Assembly (NCBI GenBank): GCA_034436015.1
Contig: DAOTWG010000009.1
Coordinates: 124,001 to 188,000 of the forward strand
DNA: 64,000 nt
Source: DAOTVX01 sp034436015
Lineage (GTDB): Bacteria; Chloroflexota; Anaerolineae; Anaerolineales; Villigracilaceae
Direction: 5' to 3'
Shown here: piece by piece, positions 55,194-61,778 of the stretch
Position numbering within the stretch: the first letter of the stretch is position 1
Layout: each line of letters begins with the position of its first letter
Notes under the pieces: generated by a model
What the model was told of the DNA's origin: nothing
Seen by the model: the letters and a program-made list of their open reading frames with translations, nothing else
Database searches by the model: none
Position numbers and translations under genes: made by a program

Positions 55194-55373
55194 ATGGCTG
55201 CGCTTCCTACGTTCATATCGACGGCAGAAGCATCCAAGAAACTGGGGGTCAGCGAGGCTCGGTTGCGACGCATGATCGAGGCTGGTAGAATCAAGGCAGC
55301 ATCTATCAGCGGAGAGACAGTCGTGAGTGAAGCCAGCGTCCGAAAGTATCACAAGAAACAACCCATCAGCTAG
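55194..55373 (+). CDS. Excisionase-like HTH protein
   Basis: 59 residues forming a winged HTH of the excisionase/MerR type: FISTAEASKKLGVSEARLRR followed by MIEAGRIKAASI and a short wing. AGGGAGT lies 7 bases before the ATG at 55194. Proteins of this size on mobile elements direct excision or repress transcription. The TAG stop at 55371 is odd: the same frame continues without another stop through the next HTH gene to 55664, so both may be parts of one ancestral protein or be joined by readthrough. Confidence 0.65.
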   Translation: MAALPTFISTAEASKKLGVSEARLRRMIEAGRIKAASISGETVVSEASVRKYHKKQPIS

Positions 55374-55445
55374 CCGAGCGGCAAGCGCAAGGAAGATCTG
55401 CCGGAGTACAGGCAACTCGACTTCCTAAAAGGGGTAGGAATTTGG

Positions 55446-55664
55446 GTGCGGAAAGCAGAGGAGAAATATGGCGTCCCATCTCCAACGATTTCTAGTTGGG
55501 TTAAGAAAGGATATATTACTCTACTAGGCAACGAGGGCAACAAGAAATTTCTCGATGAGCAGGATGTGGCTTACTGCGCCAAGGTATATCATGCCCGGCG
55601 CGGTCAAGGCAAATGGCTCTTCAATGCCGACGGCACTCCCTACGTGCCACGTTCCGAAAAATGA
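55446..55664 (+). CDS. HTH DNA-binding protein
   Basis: 72 residues from a GTG with AGGA before it. The N-terminal part AEEKYGVPSPTISSWVKKGY resembles a helix-turn-helix, followed by ITLLGNEGNKKFLDEQDVAY and a basic stretch. It lies in the same frame as the preceding excisionase-like gene, separated only by the TAG at 55371 and 24 sense codons, so it could be the C-terminal half of a 157-residue two-HTH protein. Confidence 0.55.
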   Translation: MRKAEEKYGVPSPTISSWVKKGYITLLGNEGNKKFLDEQDVAYCAKVYHARRGQGKWLFNADGTPYVPRSEK

Positions 55665-55670
55665 GTACCA

Positions 55671-55973
55671 ATGAGTATCTGGGTGGATTTGATGAGACCC
55701 CTTGTAGCAGTAGATAAAGCGATCCAGCACATCATTCCCGTCGGTAACCGCTGGGAACGGCGTCTGATTCTGGTGTTCTTCATGGGCCTAGGGGTCAGTC
55801 TTACCTTTCCCGACTTCGTGCAAGCGTATGAAATTCTATGGTTGATACTCGTGGTCCCGCTACTTGGCATTGGAGTAATCCGTTCAGGCTCAATGAATGA
55901 TACCGAGGTCAGAATATCAAGTCGGGTTCGACGCACAAAGGCTTCGAACCATCGTCGCATGGATGACACATAG
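55671..55973 (+). CDS. Small membrane protein of unknown function
   Basis: 100 residues with two hydrophobic helices (LILVFFMGLGVSLTF and ILWLILVVPLLGIGVI) and a basic tail (SSRVRRTKASNHRR). It starts 6 bases after the HTH stop. Size, two helices and a charged tail are compatible with a holin given the lysozyme downstream, but no family is recognised. Confidence 0.55.
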   Translation: MSIWVDLMRPLVAVDKAIQHIIPVGNRWERRLILVFFMGLGVSLTFPDFVQAYEILWLILVVPLLGIGVIRSGSMNDTEVRISSRVRRTKASNHRRMDDT

Positions 55974-55998
55974 AATATAGGGCCTGGAGGGAGGCGCC

Positions 55999-56772
55999 AT
56001 GCACACTCGAAATAGGTGGGGAATACGGCGCGTCAGATTCTTGTTGCTGGTTGCCGTAGGATTGTTAGCAGTGTTCATCGCTCTGATAGATCGCTGTATC
56101 ATTTTCCAGGCGATCAGGACAGTTGCCCGCGCCGGAGGCATGGAGGCAGTTGCCGGTGCGCCGGCACGCGCTGATTGCGTTTGTTCCTACTGGCGCCCCT
56201 GTCCCTGTTCCGGCTGGAGCAATTCCATGGGGAAATGGATCTTCTGCGACCCATGTGGCAATCCGCCGGATTGCATTGGCTGCTGCTTCGAGTACGTCTG
56301 TCCAACCGACACGCCTCGACCGCCTGCACCGACGAAAACCTGGACGCCAACACCCAGCCAGACAGCAACACAGACACCGACTGATACACCCACGCTCACT
56401 CCGACCATCACAGCGTCGCCTACGCCAACACTAACCGACACGCCCAGTCTGACGCCAACCGACACTCCGTCGAGCACGCCGCTACCCAAACCGCCATCTG
56501 CCCCGCGCAGTTCTACCTCTACTCTGGCTGTCGTCTTCGCCGTTCCCAGCCCCACAGCAACCATCGCCTCTCCGTCGCCAACGCCACGAGGAAGCCCTAC
56601 GGCCACTCACACACCGGTCGCCTATGCATGGGCGATTGAAGCACCGACGCAGCCCTTGTGCGAGGCATCCGGAAACGCCTCAAGCAACGAAGGCGGGTTT
56701 CCCTGGTGGTTGATCCCAGGCAGCCTCGCGCTCGTCTCGGGGACAAGCACTACTGAATTCGCTTGCCAATAA
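55999..56772 (+). CDS. Membrane-anchored Cys-rich, Thr/Pro-stalk protein
   Basis: 257 residues in three parts: an N-terminal signal anchor (VRFLLLVAVGLLAVFIALID), a cluster of about eleven cysteines (residues 59-101, with CPCSGW, FCDPCG and CIGCCFEYVC) and a stalk of about 100 residues of Thr/Pro/Ser repeats (TPTPSQTATQTPTDTPT and on). The last 50 residues end in EFACQ. GGAGGGAGG precedes the ATG. The protein should stand out from the cell surface. The next ORF is open in the +1 frame from 56714, overlapping its end, so the two may once have been one protein. A broken relative lies at 28781. Confidence 0.65.
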   Translation: MHTRNRWGIRRVRFLLLVAVGLLAVFIALIDRCIIFQAIRTVARAGGMEAVAGAPARADCVCSYWRPCPCSGWSNSMGKWIFCDPCGNPPDCIGCCFEYVCPTDTPRPPAPTKTWTPTPSQTATQTPTDTPTLTPTITASPTPTLTDTPSLTPTDTPSSTPLPKPPSAPRSSTSTLAVVFAVPSPTATIASPSPTPRGSPTATHTPVAYAWAIEAPTQPLCEASGNASSNEGGFPWWLIPGSLALVSGTSTTEFACQ

Positions 56773-56878
56773 TCTCGGCGGACAATCCATCCCCACAGGC
56801 AACGCATCCGTTGGGTCAACCGGGATTACCATCCAAATTCCACATCCTGTTCAGAGAACAACGACTATCGGCGAATGG

Positions 56879-57565
56879 GTGACACGGCCGATTCGCACCC
56901 TGGCCCTGGTGACGCGGACGATTCTTAAAACCATCGTAGAAACCATACCGCGCATCATCACAGTCACCCGGCAAGTGGCAGAACAGATTGCCCGTTCTGA
57001 ATGGGTCACCAGCACCCGCCAGGTTGCAAAAACCTTCTACGAGACAGTCTCCGAGAAAGTGCCTTTATTGGGCTTCCTGGGAAGGGTCATCGGGTTTATT
57101 TGGAAAACCATTGTCAAACCGATAATTCGCTGGATTACGGAGACTGTGCGCACGCTACGAACGTGGGTCGAAAAAGTGCTCCGTTGGGTCACGGAGAAAA
57201 TCCAGAATGGGTGGCAGAAACTTACGCGCACATTATCCGAGACCGTTCGCGAATGGGTAGAGAAGACCGATTGGGTCAGGGAATTCTTGGAACGGAAAGT
57301 GACGGTGTGGGAGATCGATTGGGAGACCCGGACCATTCCTTTCCCTGCGCTTTCAGAAGGGAACATGGCCCGCATCCTGGGGCAGCTGGGGCTGACGATT
57401 GGCTTGAGTACGTTATCGCTTGCGATGTGCAATGGTCCTTATCAAGGAACTCCAACCACGACGCCAGATATACAAGCTACAATGGCTGCTTGCACAGAGA
57501 TGTCGGCGACACAGACCGTCAAAGTAGCCACGATTACCAGTACCCCTACATCGCTTCAAATATAA
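56879..57565 (+). CDS. Trp-rich helical ORF, probably middle part of a stalked lysozyme
   Basis: 228 residues from GTG; the frame is already open and coding-like from 56714 (ALLNSLANNLGGQSIPTG), without an ATG. The body consists of repeated amphipathic helices with the theme T-E-T-V-R-W-V-E-K (ITETVRTLRTWVEKVLRW, RTLSETVREWVEK). A hydrophobic segment (ILGQLGLTIGLSTLSLAMC) and a Thr-rich tail follow. No ribosome binding site is seen. Its end overlaps, in another frame, the conserved start of the lysozyme domain. It is probably the middle of an ancestral anchor-stalk-helix-lysozyme protein. Confidence 0.5.
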   Translation: MTRPIRTLALVTRTILKTIVETIPRIITVTRQVAEQIARSEWVTSTRQVAKTFYETVSEKVPLLGFLGRVIGFIWKTIVKPIIRWITETVRTLRTWVEKVLRWVTEKIQNGWQKLTRTLSETVREWVEKTDWVREFLERKVTVWEIDWETRTIPFPALSEGNMARILGQLGLTIGLSTLSLAMCNGPYQGTPTTTPDIQATMAACTEMSATQTVKVATITSTPTSLQI

Positions 57566-57582
57566 GTCAAGCAGGGCTTGAG

Positions 57583-58053
57583 ATGATTGCACAATTCGAA
57601 GGCTTTTCCCCAACTCTGTACAATGATCCCTTTAATTGCACGATCGGCTATGGACACCTCGTGCATCTTGGGCCTTGTAATGGAGATCCTTCAGAAGAGC
57701 CTTTTAAGAACGGGATTACTCCCGAGGCGGCATTACAGTTATTACGACAAAAGGTACTTGAGTATGAGCAAGCAGTCCGCGTCTTGGTCGGTGTCCCATT
57801 AAATCAATGCCAGTTTGACGCTTTAGTTAGTTTCACATACAATGTTGGTGTTGGTGATGCCAGACTCGAAACCGGCCTTGCTGGTTCTTCTCTACTGGAA
57901 TTGCTTAATCAGGGCAACTACACTGCAGTACCCACCGAAATGGCGCGCTTTACCAAGGCGTATGATGAATTCGGTGAAATTGTTGAGCTGCCTGGCCTCG
58001 TTTCCCGCCGACAGGCGGAGGGAGCATTGTTCACAAATTGCCAGTACCCATGA
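57583..58053 (+). CDS. GH24 lysozyme (phage endolysin type)
   Basis: 156 residues from the ATG at 57583. The catalytic Glu is in MIAQFEGFSPTLYNDP, followed by TIGYGHLVHLG with the Thr of the Glu-Asp/Cys-Thr set, the conserved QCQFDALVSFTYNVGVG and, near the end, GLVSRRQAEGALF. These are the hallmarks of T4/P22-type lysozymes that split peptidoglycan. Conserved residues (NISQAGLE) lie in the same frame before this ATG, so the true start may be a frameshift from the preceding ORF, whose TAA at 57563 overlaps. AGGG lies 6 bases before the ATG. No signal peptide of its own. Confidence 0.8.
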   Translation: MIAQFEGFSPTLYNDPFNCTIGYGHLVHLGPCNGDPSEEPFKNGITPEAALQLLRQKVLEYEQAVRVLVGVPLNQCQFDALVSFTYNVGVGDARLETGLAGSSLLELLNQGNYTAVPTEMARFTKAYDEFGEIVELPGLVSRRQAEGALFTNCQYP

Positions 58054-58070
58054 AATGGAGTGAAAGCAGG

Positions 58071-58562
58071 ATGAAAAAATTTTGGAGGTTGTTCTCAGGA
58101 GTATTAGTGGTACTTATAGTCATGATGTTAACTTTCATCAGCTACATGCATCTTCTTGAACAAAAACAACCTACACCACCTTCGCAAGGTAGCTTTTCAC
58201 TGGTTGGCAATCCAATACCGCATGAGATGATATATTCCTGTTTCGACCTGGACATCGGCGAGTACTCAGACACAGGAAGCGCTGATTTATGCTTTACTGC
58301 AAGTGCAGGCTCAATGGTATTTTATACACTATCCCCTGTCAACGATGCTCGCGCCAGAGTCATGGGAAAAACTACAACAACGCTAGAAGACTGTTATGAT
58401 CGCATAGAGACTTTCAGCAAAGGTAATATTCCTGAACTAGAAATATCAAATACTATATGCTTCTACACTAATCTTCAGAGATTGGCAGTCTTGACCATCC
58501 AACAATCCCGGAGATTATCACCTACAGAAATAGAAATCACCATTGATTATTCCATAAGGTGA
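58071..58562 (+). CDS. Membrane-anchored protein with extracellular beta domain
   Basis: 163 residues: an N-terminal anchor (FSGVLVVLIVMMLTFISYM), a short Pro linker and a Cys-containing domain with FDLDIGEYSDTGSADLCF, LEDCYDRIETFS and NTICFYTNLQRLAVLTI. This pattern recalls small extracellular domains found at the ends of some Ser/Thr kinases and lipoproteins in Actinobacteria and Chloroflexota; that is a recollection, not a search. Base composition is clearly AT-richer than the host genes. An ATG at 58050 overlapping the lysozyme stop as ATGA is an alternative start. Its place suggests a partner or inhibitor of the lysozyme, which is inference. Confidence 0.6.
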   Translation: MKKFWRLFSGVLVVLIVMMLTFISYMHLLEQKQPTPPSQGSFSLVGNPIPHEMIYSCFDLDIGEYSDTGSADLCFTASAGSMVFYTLSPVNDARARVMGKTTTTLEDCYDRIETFSKGNIPELEISNTICFYTNLQRLAVLTIQQSRRLSPTEIEITIDYSIR

Positions 58563-58591
58563 CCTTTCAACAGTAGGGGAGAATTATTGAA

Positions 58592-58616
58592 GCGGCGATT
58601 TCCTCGCCGCTTTTAT
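58592..58616 (+). terminator. Terminator of the lysozyme gene group
   Basis: GCGGCGA (58592-58598) pairs with TCGCCGC (58604-58610) across five bases and is followed by TTTTATT, 30 bases after the stop at 58562. Confidence 0.8.
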
Positions 58617-58643
58617 TGTAACAAAATCGGGAGTGGTTTAATA

Positions 58644-58892
58644 TTGACAAACATCTCGCATTTAATGATAGACTCCCGATAGTTCCTTACCATCCCCCAT
58701 AAAAATAATGACGCCCTGGAGCGTGGTGCGCCCCAGGGCGCGGTGCTGGTGTGGTGACACCAGCGAGGGAATTTTAGCACAAACCCCCGCTGAAAACCAA
58801 CACCAGCGGGTTTTTTTGTTACCTGAATCCTGCCTGCCTGATGGCAGGAGATTATCGGTAGCGGCAAGGGTCCCCTCCCGGCCCTTGCCCAG
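58644..58892 (+). ncRNA. Structured RNA leader with mutually exclusive hairpins
   Basis: A TTGACA at 58644 (with only a weak -10 near 58667) is followed by perfect stem-loops: 58712-58740 (8 pairs), 58745-58764 (GCTGGTGT/ACACCAGC), a terminator at 58786-58817, 58829-58848 (6 pairs) and 58863-58889 (8 pairs), the last ending 3 bases before a tRNA-Gly. The octamer ACACCAGC occurs twice (58757 and 58800), so GCTGGTGT can pair either locally or with the terminator arm, the layout of an attenuator. No known riboswitch class is recognised. Confidence 0.45.
58786..58817 (+). terminator. Rho-independent terminator inside the structured RNA
   Basis: CCCGCTG (58786-58792) pairs with CAGCGGG (58804-58810), followed by seven T. 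The 3' arm overlaps an octamer that can pair with an upstream segment instead. Confidence 0.8.
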
Positions 58893-58962
58893 GCGAACGT
58901 GGTGCAGAGGTGCACGGCGCGCTGCCGGCGCGCAGGGGCAGGTTCGACTCCTGCCGTTCGCT
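58893..58962 (+). tRNA. Compact tRNA-Gly (anticodon GCC)
   Basis: A 70-base cloverleaf with every stem perfectly paired: acceptor GCGAACG/CGTTCGC, D stem GTGC/GCAC, anticodon stem GCGCG/CGCGC with loop CTGCCGG (anticodon GCC) and T stem GCAGG/CCTGC with loop TTCGACT. Position 73 is T, as expected for bacterial glycine tRNAs. Unusual are a D loop of only six bases (AGAGGT), a four-base variable region and G instead of A after the anticodon. CCA is not encoded. It sits in a GC-rich block of the island. Confidence 0.75.
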
Positions 58963-58984
58963 CTGGGTGTTGGCTCACAGCCTG

Positions 58985-59635
58985 TTACCGCAGGCTGGAG
59001 GCGCGGCCACGAGCGTATGACGAGTTCTCGCCCCCCTGTGGCGCAAGGGCGAGAGGTTCACCAGACGGAGGTATTGCATGAGCGAGTTCAACGGTCACTA
59101 CATCGGTTATGGCCGGCTCGAAAACTGGGCCGAGGTCGCTTCGGTCCAGGAGCCGGCCTACGTGTGCCTGGTCTCCGAATCTGAGACCGGGAACCCCGGT
59201 TTCCGCAACGAGCGGGCAATTATCCTGTGCGCCCAGCCGGCGGGTGCGCTGGTCCACTACTGCCGCATCCCGGTCGCTACGATCCAGTGGGTCGGCGACA
59301 CGCCGTTCACCGAAAACCACGAGCAGCGGATCGAGCGGGCTGAGCAGGATGTGCGGATGGGGGGCCGCCAGGGCGCCTTCCAGCAGGGTCAGCATCTGGT
59401 GGCAGGTGAAGGCCCGGCGGACGAAGACCCGCCGCAGGGCCGTCTCCGGGTCGGGCGTCAGGCTGCAGATCAGGCGGACGAGGCGGTAGGCCGGGGCGCT
59501 GTTGGCGCCGTCCAGCAGGATGACGGGGCCGCGCACGGCCAGCCGGGCGGCCGCCTGTGCGACCGGCTCCCGCATCTCGCCATCGGAGAGGAAGACGGTC
59601 AGGCTGCGGTGCAGGGGGAGCAGGTGATTTTCCAT
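58985..59635 (-). CDS. RecA/KaiC-like protein, probably truncated and fused
   Basis: The first ~100 residues (59635 down to about 59330) look like a real protein: VRGPVILLDGANSAPAYRLV, ALRRVFVRRAFTCHQML and PHPHILLSPLDPLL, a pattern recalling RecA/KaiC-type cores without a proper P-loop. After that, third-position GC drops and the frame is the antisense of a plus-strand gene with a strong ribosome binding site. The C-terminal half is therefore probably not native. A strong terminator lies between this gene and the RHH-LuxR gene upstream. Confidence 0.45.
   Translation of the reverse strand: MENHLLPLHRSLTVFLSDGEMREPVAQAAARLAVRGPVILLDGANSAPAYRLVRLICSLTPDPETALRRVFVRRAFTCHQMLTLLEGALAAPHPHILLSPLDPLLVVFGERRVADPLDRSDRDAAVVDQRTRRLGAQDNCPLVAETGVPGLRFGDQAHVGRLLDRSDLGPVFEPAITDVVTVELAHAIPPSGEPLALAPQGGENSSYARGRASSLR
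59078..59350 (+). pseudogene. Unknown protein, N-terminal part joined head-on to another gene
   Basis: GGAGG lies 6 bases before the ATG, and about 90 residues read as normal GC-rich coding sequence (MSEFNGHYIGYGRLENWAEV, ERAIILCAQPAGALVHYCRI). No family is recognised. From about 59340 the frame turns into the antisense of the RecA-like gene on the other strand and stays open to 60166 only because the region is GC-rich. I take the native gene to be cut near 59340-59360. The 115-base leader after tRNA-Gly holds two perfect hairpins (58978-58997 and 59026-59054). Confidence 0.5.
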
Positions 59636-59660
59636 AGTTACAGGATATGCCGGTCCCGGC

Positions 59661-59699
59661 AAAAAAGAAATCCCCCGGCGGGTGATTTTCGCGGGGGAT
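59661..59699 (-). terminator. Terminator of the RHH-LuxR gene
   Basis: ATCCCCCG and CGGGGGAT form a perfect 8-base stem (59670-59699); on the minus strand it is followed by TTCTTTTTT. It separates the LuxR-type gene from the RecA-like segment. Confidence 0.8.
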
Positions 59700-59740
59700 T
59701 TTCGGTTGAGCCAGATATGGGGGCTGATGGTGTGCGCGGC

Positions 59741-60157
59741 CTAGCGCTGGCGGGAGTCCCACCAGCCGGCGAAGTCCCAATCTTTCAGCAGCAGGCGCAG
59801 CTCCTTCTTGGAGCGCAGGTTGAACTTCCGGAAGATGTGCTGCAGGTGGGTCTTGACCGTCTCGTCGGCGATCCCCAGGAGGCGGGCGATCTCGTAGTTG
59901 CGCTGGCCCAGGCAGGCCAGGGCCAGGACCTCCTGTTCGCGCTCGCCGAGGGCATCCCAGCGGGCTTCGACGTCGTCGTTCCTGAGGACCCGTTCCCGCC
60001 CGGCCTCGACCAGCCGGGCCAGGATCTCTTCCTCCGAGCATCCCTGCTCCCGGGCGGCGTCGCTGATGGCGGCGACCAGTTCGACGTCCAGGGAATAGGA
60101 TACCTTACCCCTCTGGTTTTCCAGCGCACGGCGGATGAGAGGCGGCAAGAGGAACAT
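59741..60157 (-). CDS. Ribbon-helix-helix/LuxR HTH fusion regulator
   Basis: 138 residues with two DNA-binding modules. Residues 15-58 fit a ribbon-helix-helix: strand KVSYSLDVEL, helix VAAISDAAREQG, helix SEEEILARLVEAGRERV. Residues 68-128 are a LuxR/NarL HTH: WDALGEREQEVLALACLGQ, NYEIARLLGIADETVKTHLQ and IFRKFNLRSKKELRLLL. There is no receiver or ligand domain. The ATG lies 8 bases after a perfect TATAAT, so the transcript is probably leaderless, and an SOS-like palindrome fills the promoter spacer. A terminator follows. It may be induced by DNA damage and repress itself. Confidence 0.8.
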   Translation of the reverse strand: MFLLPPLIRRALENQRGKVSYSLDVELVAAISDAAREQGCSEEEILARLVEAGRERVLRNDDVEARWDALGEREQEVLALACLGQRNYEIARLLGIADETVKTHLQHIFRKFNLRSKKELRLLLKDWDFAGWWDSRQR

Positions 60158-60165
60158 CCCAAGTG

Positions 60166-60194
60166 ATTATAGTAGAACAGATGTTCTGAGTCAA
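60166..60194 (-). promoter_or_regulatory. Consensus promoter of the RHH-LuxR gene
   Basis: On the minus strand TTGACT (60189-60194), a 17-base spacer and TATAAT (60166-60171), followed by 8 bases and the ATG at 60157, consistent with a leaderless transcript. Confidence 0.85.
60174..60187. promoter_or_regulatory. SOS-box-like operator in the promoter spacer
   Basis: AGAACAGATGTTCT is an inverted repeat (AGAACA, 2 bases, TGTTCT) containing GAAC-N4-GTTC, the core of Gram-positive-type LexA sites. It lies wholly between the -35 and -10 boxes. It could instead be the binding site of the encoded RHH domain. Confidence 0.6.
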
Positions 60195-60323
60195 TGGTAT
60201 TGAAGTGTTTTTTAATCAGAGTGCTGGCGAGTCTTTATTGTCGAGATATTTTTAGAAGGAAAAAACTTCGCCCCCTGCTTCGAAAAGGCAACTCCCAAGA
60301 CGCCAAACGGCCGCCCCACACCA

Positions 60324-60839
60324 TCAATGAGTTTCTCTACCCACTGGTTCCGAGGCCTCCAAGGCTACCCGACCGCCACTTGACGGTTCTCCCCTCCGCC
60401 AGGAAGCAGTCAGCCTGCTCCATAAACGAGTAACCCCTAAGGCCGCCACACCTCCCGCCAACAATCCACCGATCAGGCCGGCTAGCATCCCGGTTATCCC
60501 CCCCACGCCCGGCCATAAGTTCTCAGCCGCCTCACCGGCCATGCGCCCGACCATTCCCCCGATGAGCGCCCCAGACAGTATAGCCGCCGTCACGGTCAGC
60601 AGCATTCCCAGCAAGTCCTGGAGAATAACGACCAGTAGAGGCGATCCACCTGTACCACCCTGTCTGAATGCATCTACGCTCTTCTGAATTGCAAACGCAA
60701 GGGTTGCCGTTAATCCTAAAATCATAATCCCTTGAGCGAGTGGTGTCCGGGCAGATGGAAGGAAAAACGAAGTCAGCAGAAGGACAACACTGAATAGGCA
60801 GGTAACGAAAGGCCAAGATTTTTGGATAGATTTGATCAT
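60324..60839 (-). CDS. Membrane protein, cassette copy 1
   Basis: 171 residues, four hydrophobic helices with glycine-rich packing (LTVTAAILSGALIGGMVG, ITGMLAGLIGGLLAGGVAALG) and a charged C-tail. Its first ~65 residues (SWPFVTCLFSVVLLLTSFF, LAFAIQKSVD) match those of the protein at 62393 (KFWPFVTMLFTFVLLGSTFF, LAFTVQKSVD), so the two genes are diverged copies. It is the third gene of the unit TPR protein, microprotein, membrane protein. No known family. Confidence 0.7.
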   Translation of the reverse strand: MIKSIQKSWPFVTCLFSVVLLLTSFFLPSARTPLAQGIMILGLTATLAFAIQKSVDAFRQGGTGGSPLLVVILQDLLGMLLTVTAAILSGALIGGMVGRMAGEAAENLWPGVGGITGMLAGLIGGLLAGGVAALGVTRLWSRLTASWRRGEPSSGGRVALEASEPVGRETH

Positions 60840-60915
60840 TGTTCCGCTCTTCCAGAAAAACCTCTTGCGACCAGGCTTTAGGCGGGAATCATCACCGACC
60901 TGCTCAACAGCGGTG

Positions 60916-61014
60916 TTACTTCCGTCTTTTCAACCATCTATAAATCCAGATGCCAGCCAAAGCCCCAACAACTCCGTATACCCACATCAGATTAAAAGGG
61001 GTGTGGTCCATCAT
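60916..61014 (-). CDS. 32-residue membrane microprotein, cassette copy 1
   Basis: MMDHTPFNLMWVYGVVGALA and on to WIYRWLKRRK: one membrane helix with a basic end. AGAGGA lies just before the ATG pair. It aligns with the 40-residue peptide at 62815 through MD-T-F, GVVGA and RW-K-R, which supports both as real genes despite their size. It lies between the TPR and membrane protein genes in both cassettes. Confidence 0.65.
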   Translation of the reverse strand: MMDHTPFNLMWVYGVVGALAGIWIYRWLKRRK

Positions 61015-61029
61015 ACATTCCTCTGGGTG

Positions 61030-61728
61030 TTATTTCAGGCTCTCTCCAAGTCCTTGGAGTGTCTTTTCAGTCCTCTCCCTTAAGGGTTCCGGCAACTGCT
61101 TTCTATTCTTCAACCCTCTTTTGAGATCATCAATGGCCGCATCACGTTTCCCCCCTGCCGCCAGCAATATGCCGCGCCTGCAATAAGCAATTGCATTCTT
61201 CGGATCTATCTCCACAATTCTTGTCCAATCAGAGATAGCGGACGAATGGTCACCCATCTTTTCGTATATGATAGCCCGGTTGTTATATCCCATCCTGTCG
61301 GCGCCTAACTCGATCGCACTGTTTACGTCCTGGAGAGCCAGGTCGTGTTCTTCTCTCAGCGAGCGAACGATGGAACGATGAAGGTAGTATCCGGCCTCCT
61401 CAGGCGCCAGTTCGATGGCTTGATCCATATCCGCCAAGGCCAGATCCTTCTCATCCAGCCCCATCCGGGCAATGCTCCGATTGTAATAATCGGCGTGATG
61501 GTCGGGCCTCTTTAGGATGGCATAGTCCAGATCGGCTACGGCGCGTACATTATCGTTGATATCAATGTAAGCACTCCCTCTGAGTGAATAGGCATCCATG
61601 TCTTCGGGATCTGCCTCGATCGCCCGTGAGAATTTCTCGATGGCCGCCTCGAAATCTCCCCTGGCCACTTTTTCCAAGCCTTCTTGGATGAATCGATTGG
61701 CTTTCACTTTCCCGAACAGATTCTTCAT
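61030..61728 (-). CDS. TPR repeat protein, cassette copy 1
   Basis: 232 residues composed of about six tetratricopeptide repeats (AAIEKFSRAIEADPEDMDAY, AVADLDYAILKRPDHHADYY, LALADMDQAIELAPEEAGYY and so on), a scaffold for protein binding in the cytoplasm. It is a diverged copy of the protein at 62947, sharing the order of repeats and the C-terminal sequence AIDDLKRGLKNR versus AISDLKKGLKGR. The ATG at 61728 has GAGGG before it; an earlier ATG at 61740 is possible. Confidence 0.85.
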   Translation of the reverse strand: MKNLFGKVKANRFIQEGLEKVARGDFEAAIEKFSRAIEADPEDMDAYSLRGSAYIDINDNVRAVADLDYAILKRPDHHADYYNRSIARMGLDEKDLALADMDQAIELAPEEAGYYLHRSIVRSLREEHDLALQDVNSAIELGADRMGYNNRAIIYEKMGDHSSAISDWTRIVEIDPKNAIAYCRRGILLAAGGKRDAAIDDLKRGLKNRKQLPEPLRERTEKTLQGLGESLK

Positions 61729-61778
61729 CAATGCCCTCATTCAGAACTGATTATCAAAATACTTGCGGAACAGGGAAC

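Noticed and set aside
56333..56500. Short tandem repeats that might be a CRISPR or satellite
   Set aside because: The periodicity comes from Thr/Pro codons in a stalk protein; units are unequal and without spacers.
57001..57560. Upstream extension of the lysozyme frame to an ATG at 57001
   Set aside because: This part is the out-of-frame shadow of the Trp-rich helical ORF, which has clear repeated helical motifs in its own frame.
59350..60166. Continuation of the plus-strand ORF from 59078 to 60166
   Set aside because: Past about 59350 it is antisense to the RecA-like segment and then to the complete RHH-LuxR gene, which has domain motifs, a consensus promoter and a terminator.
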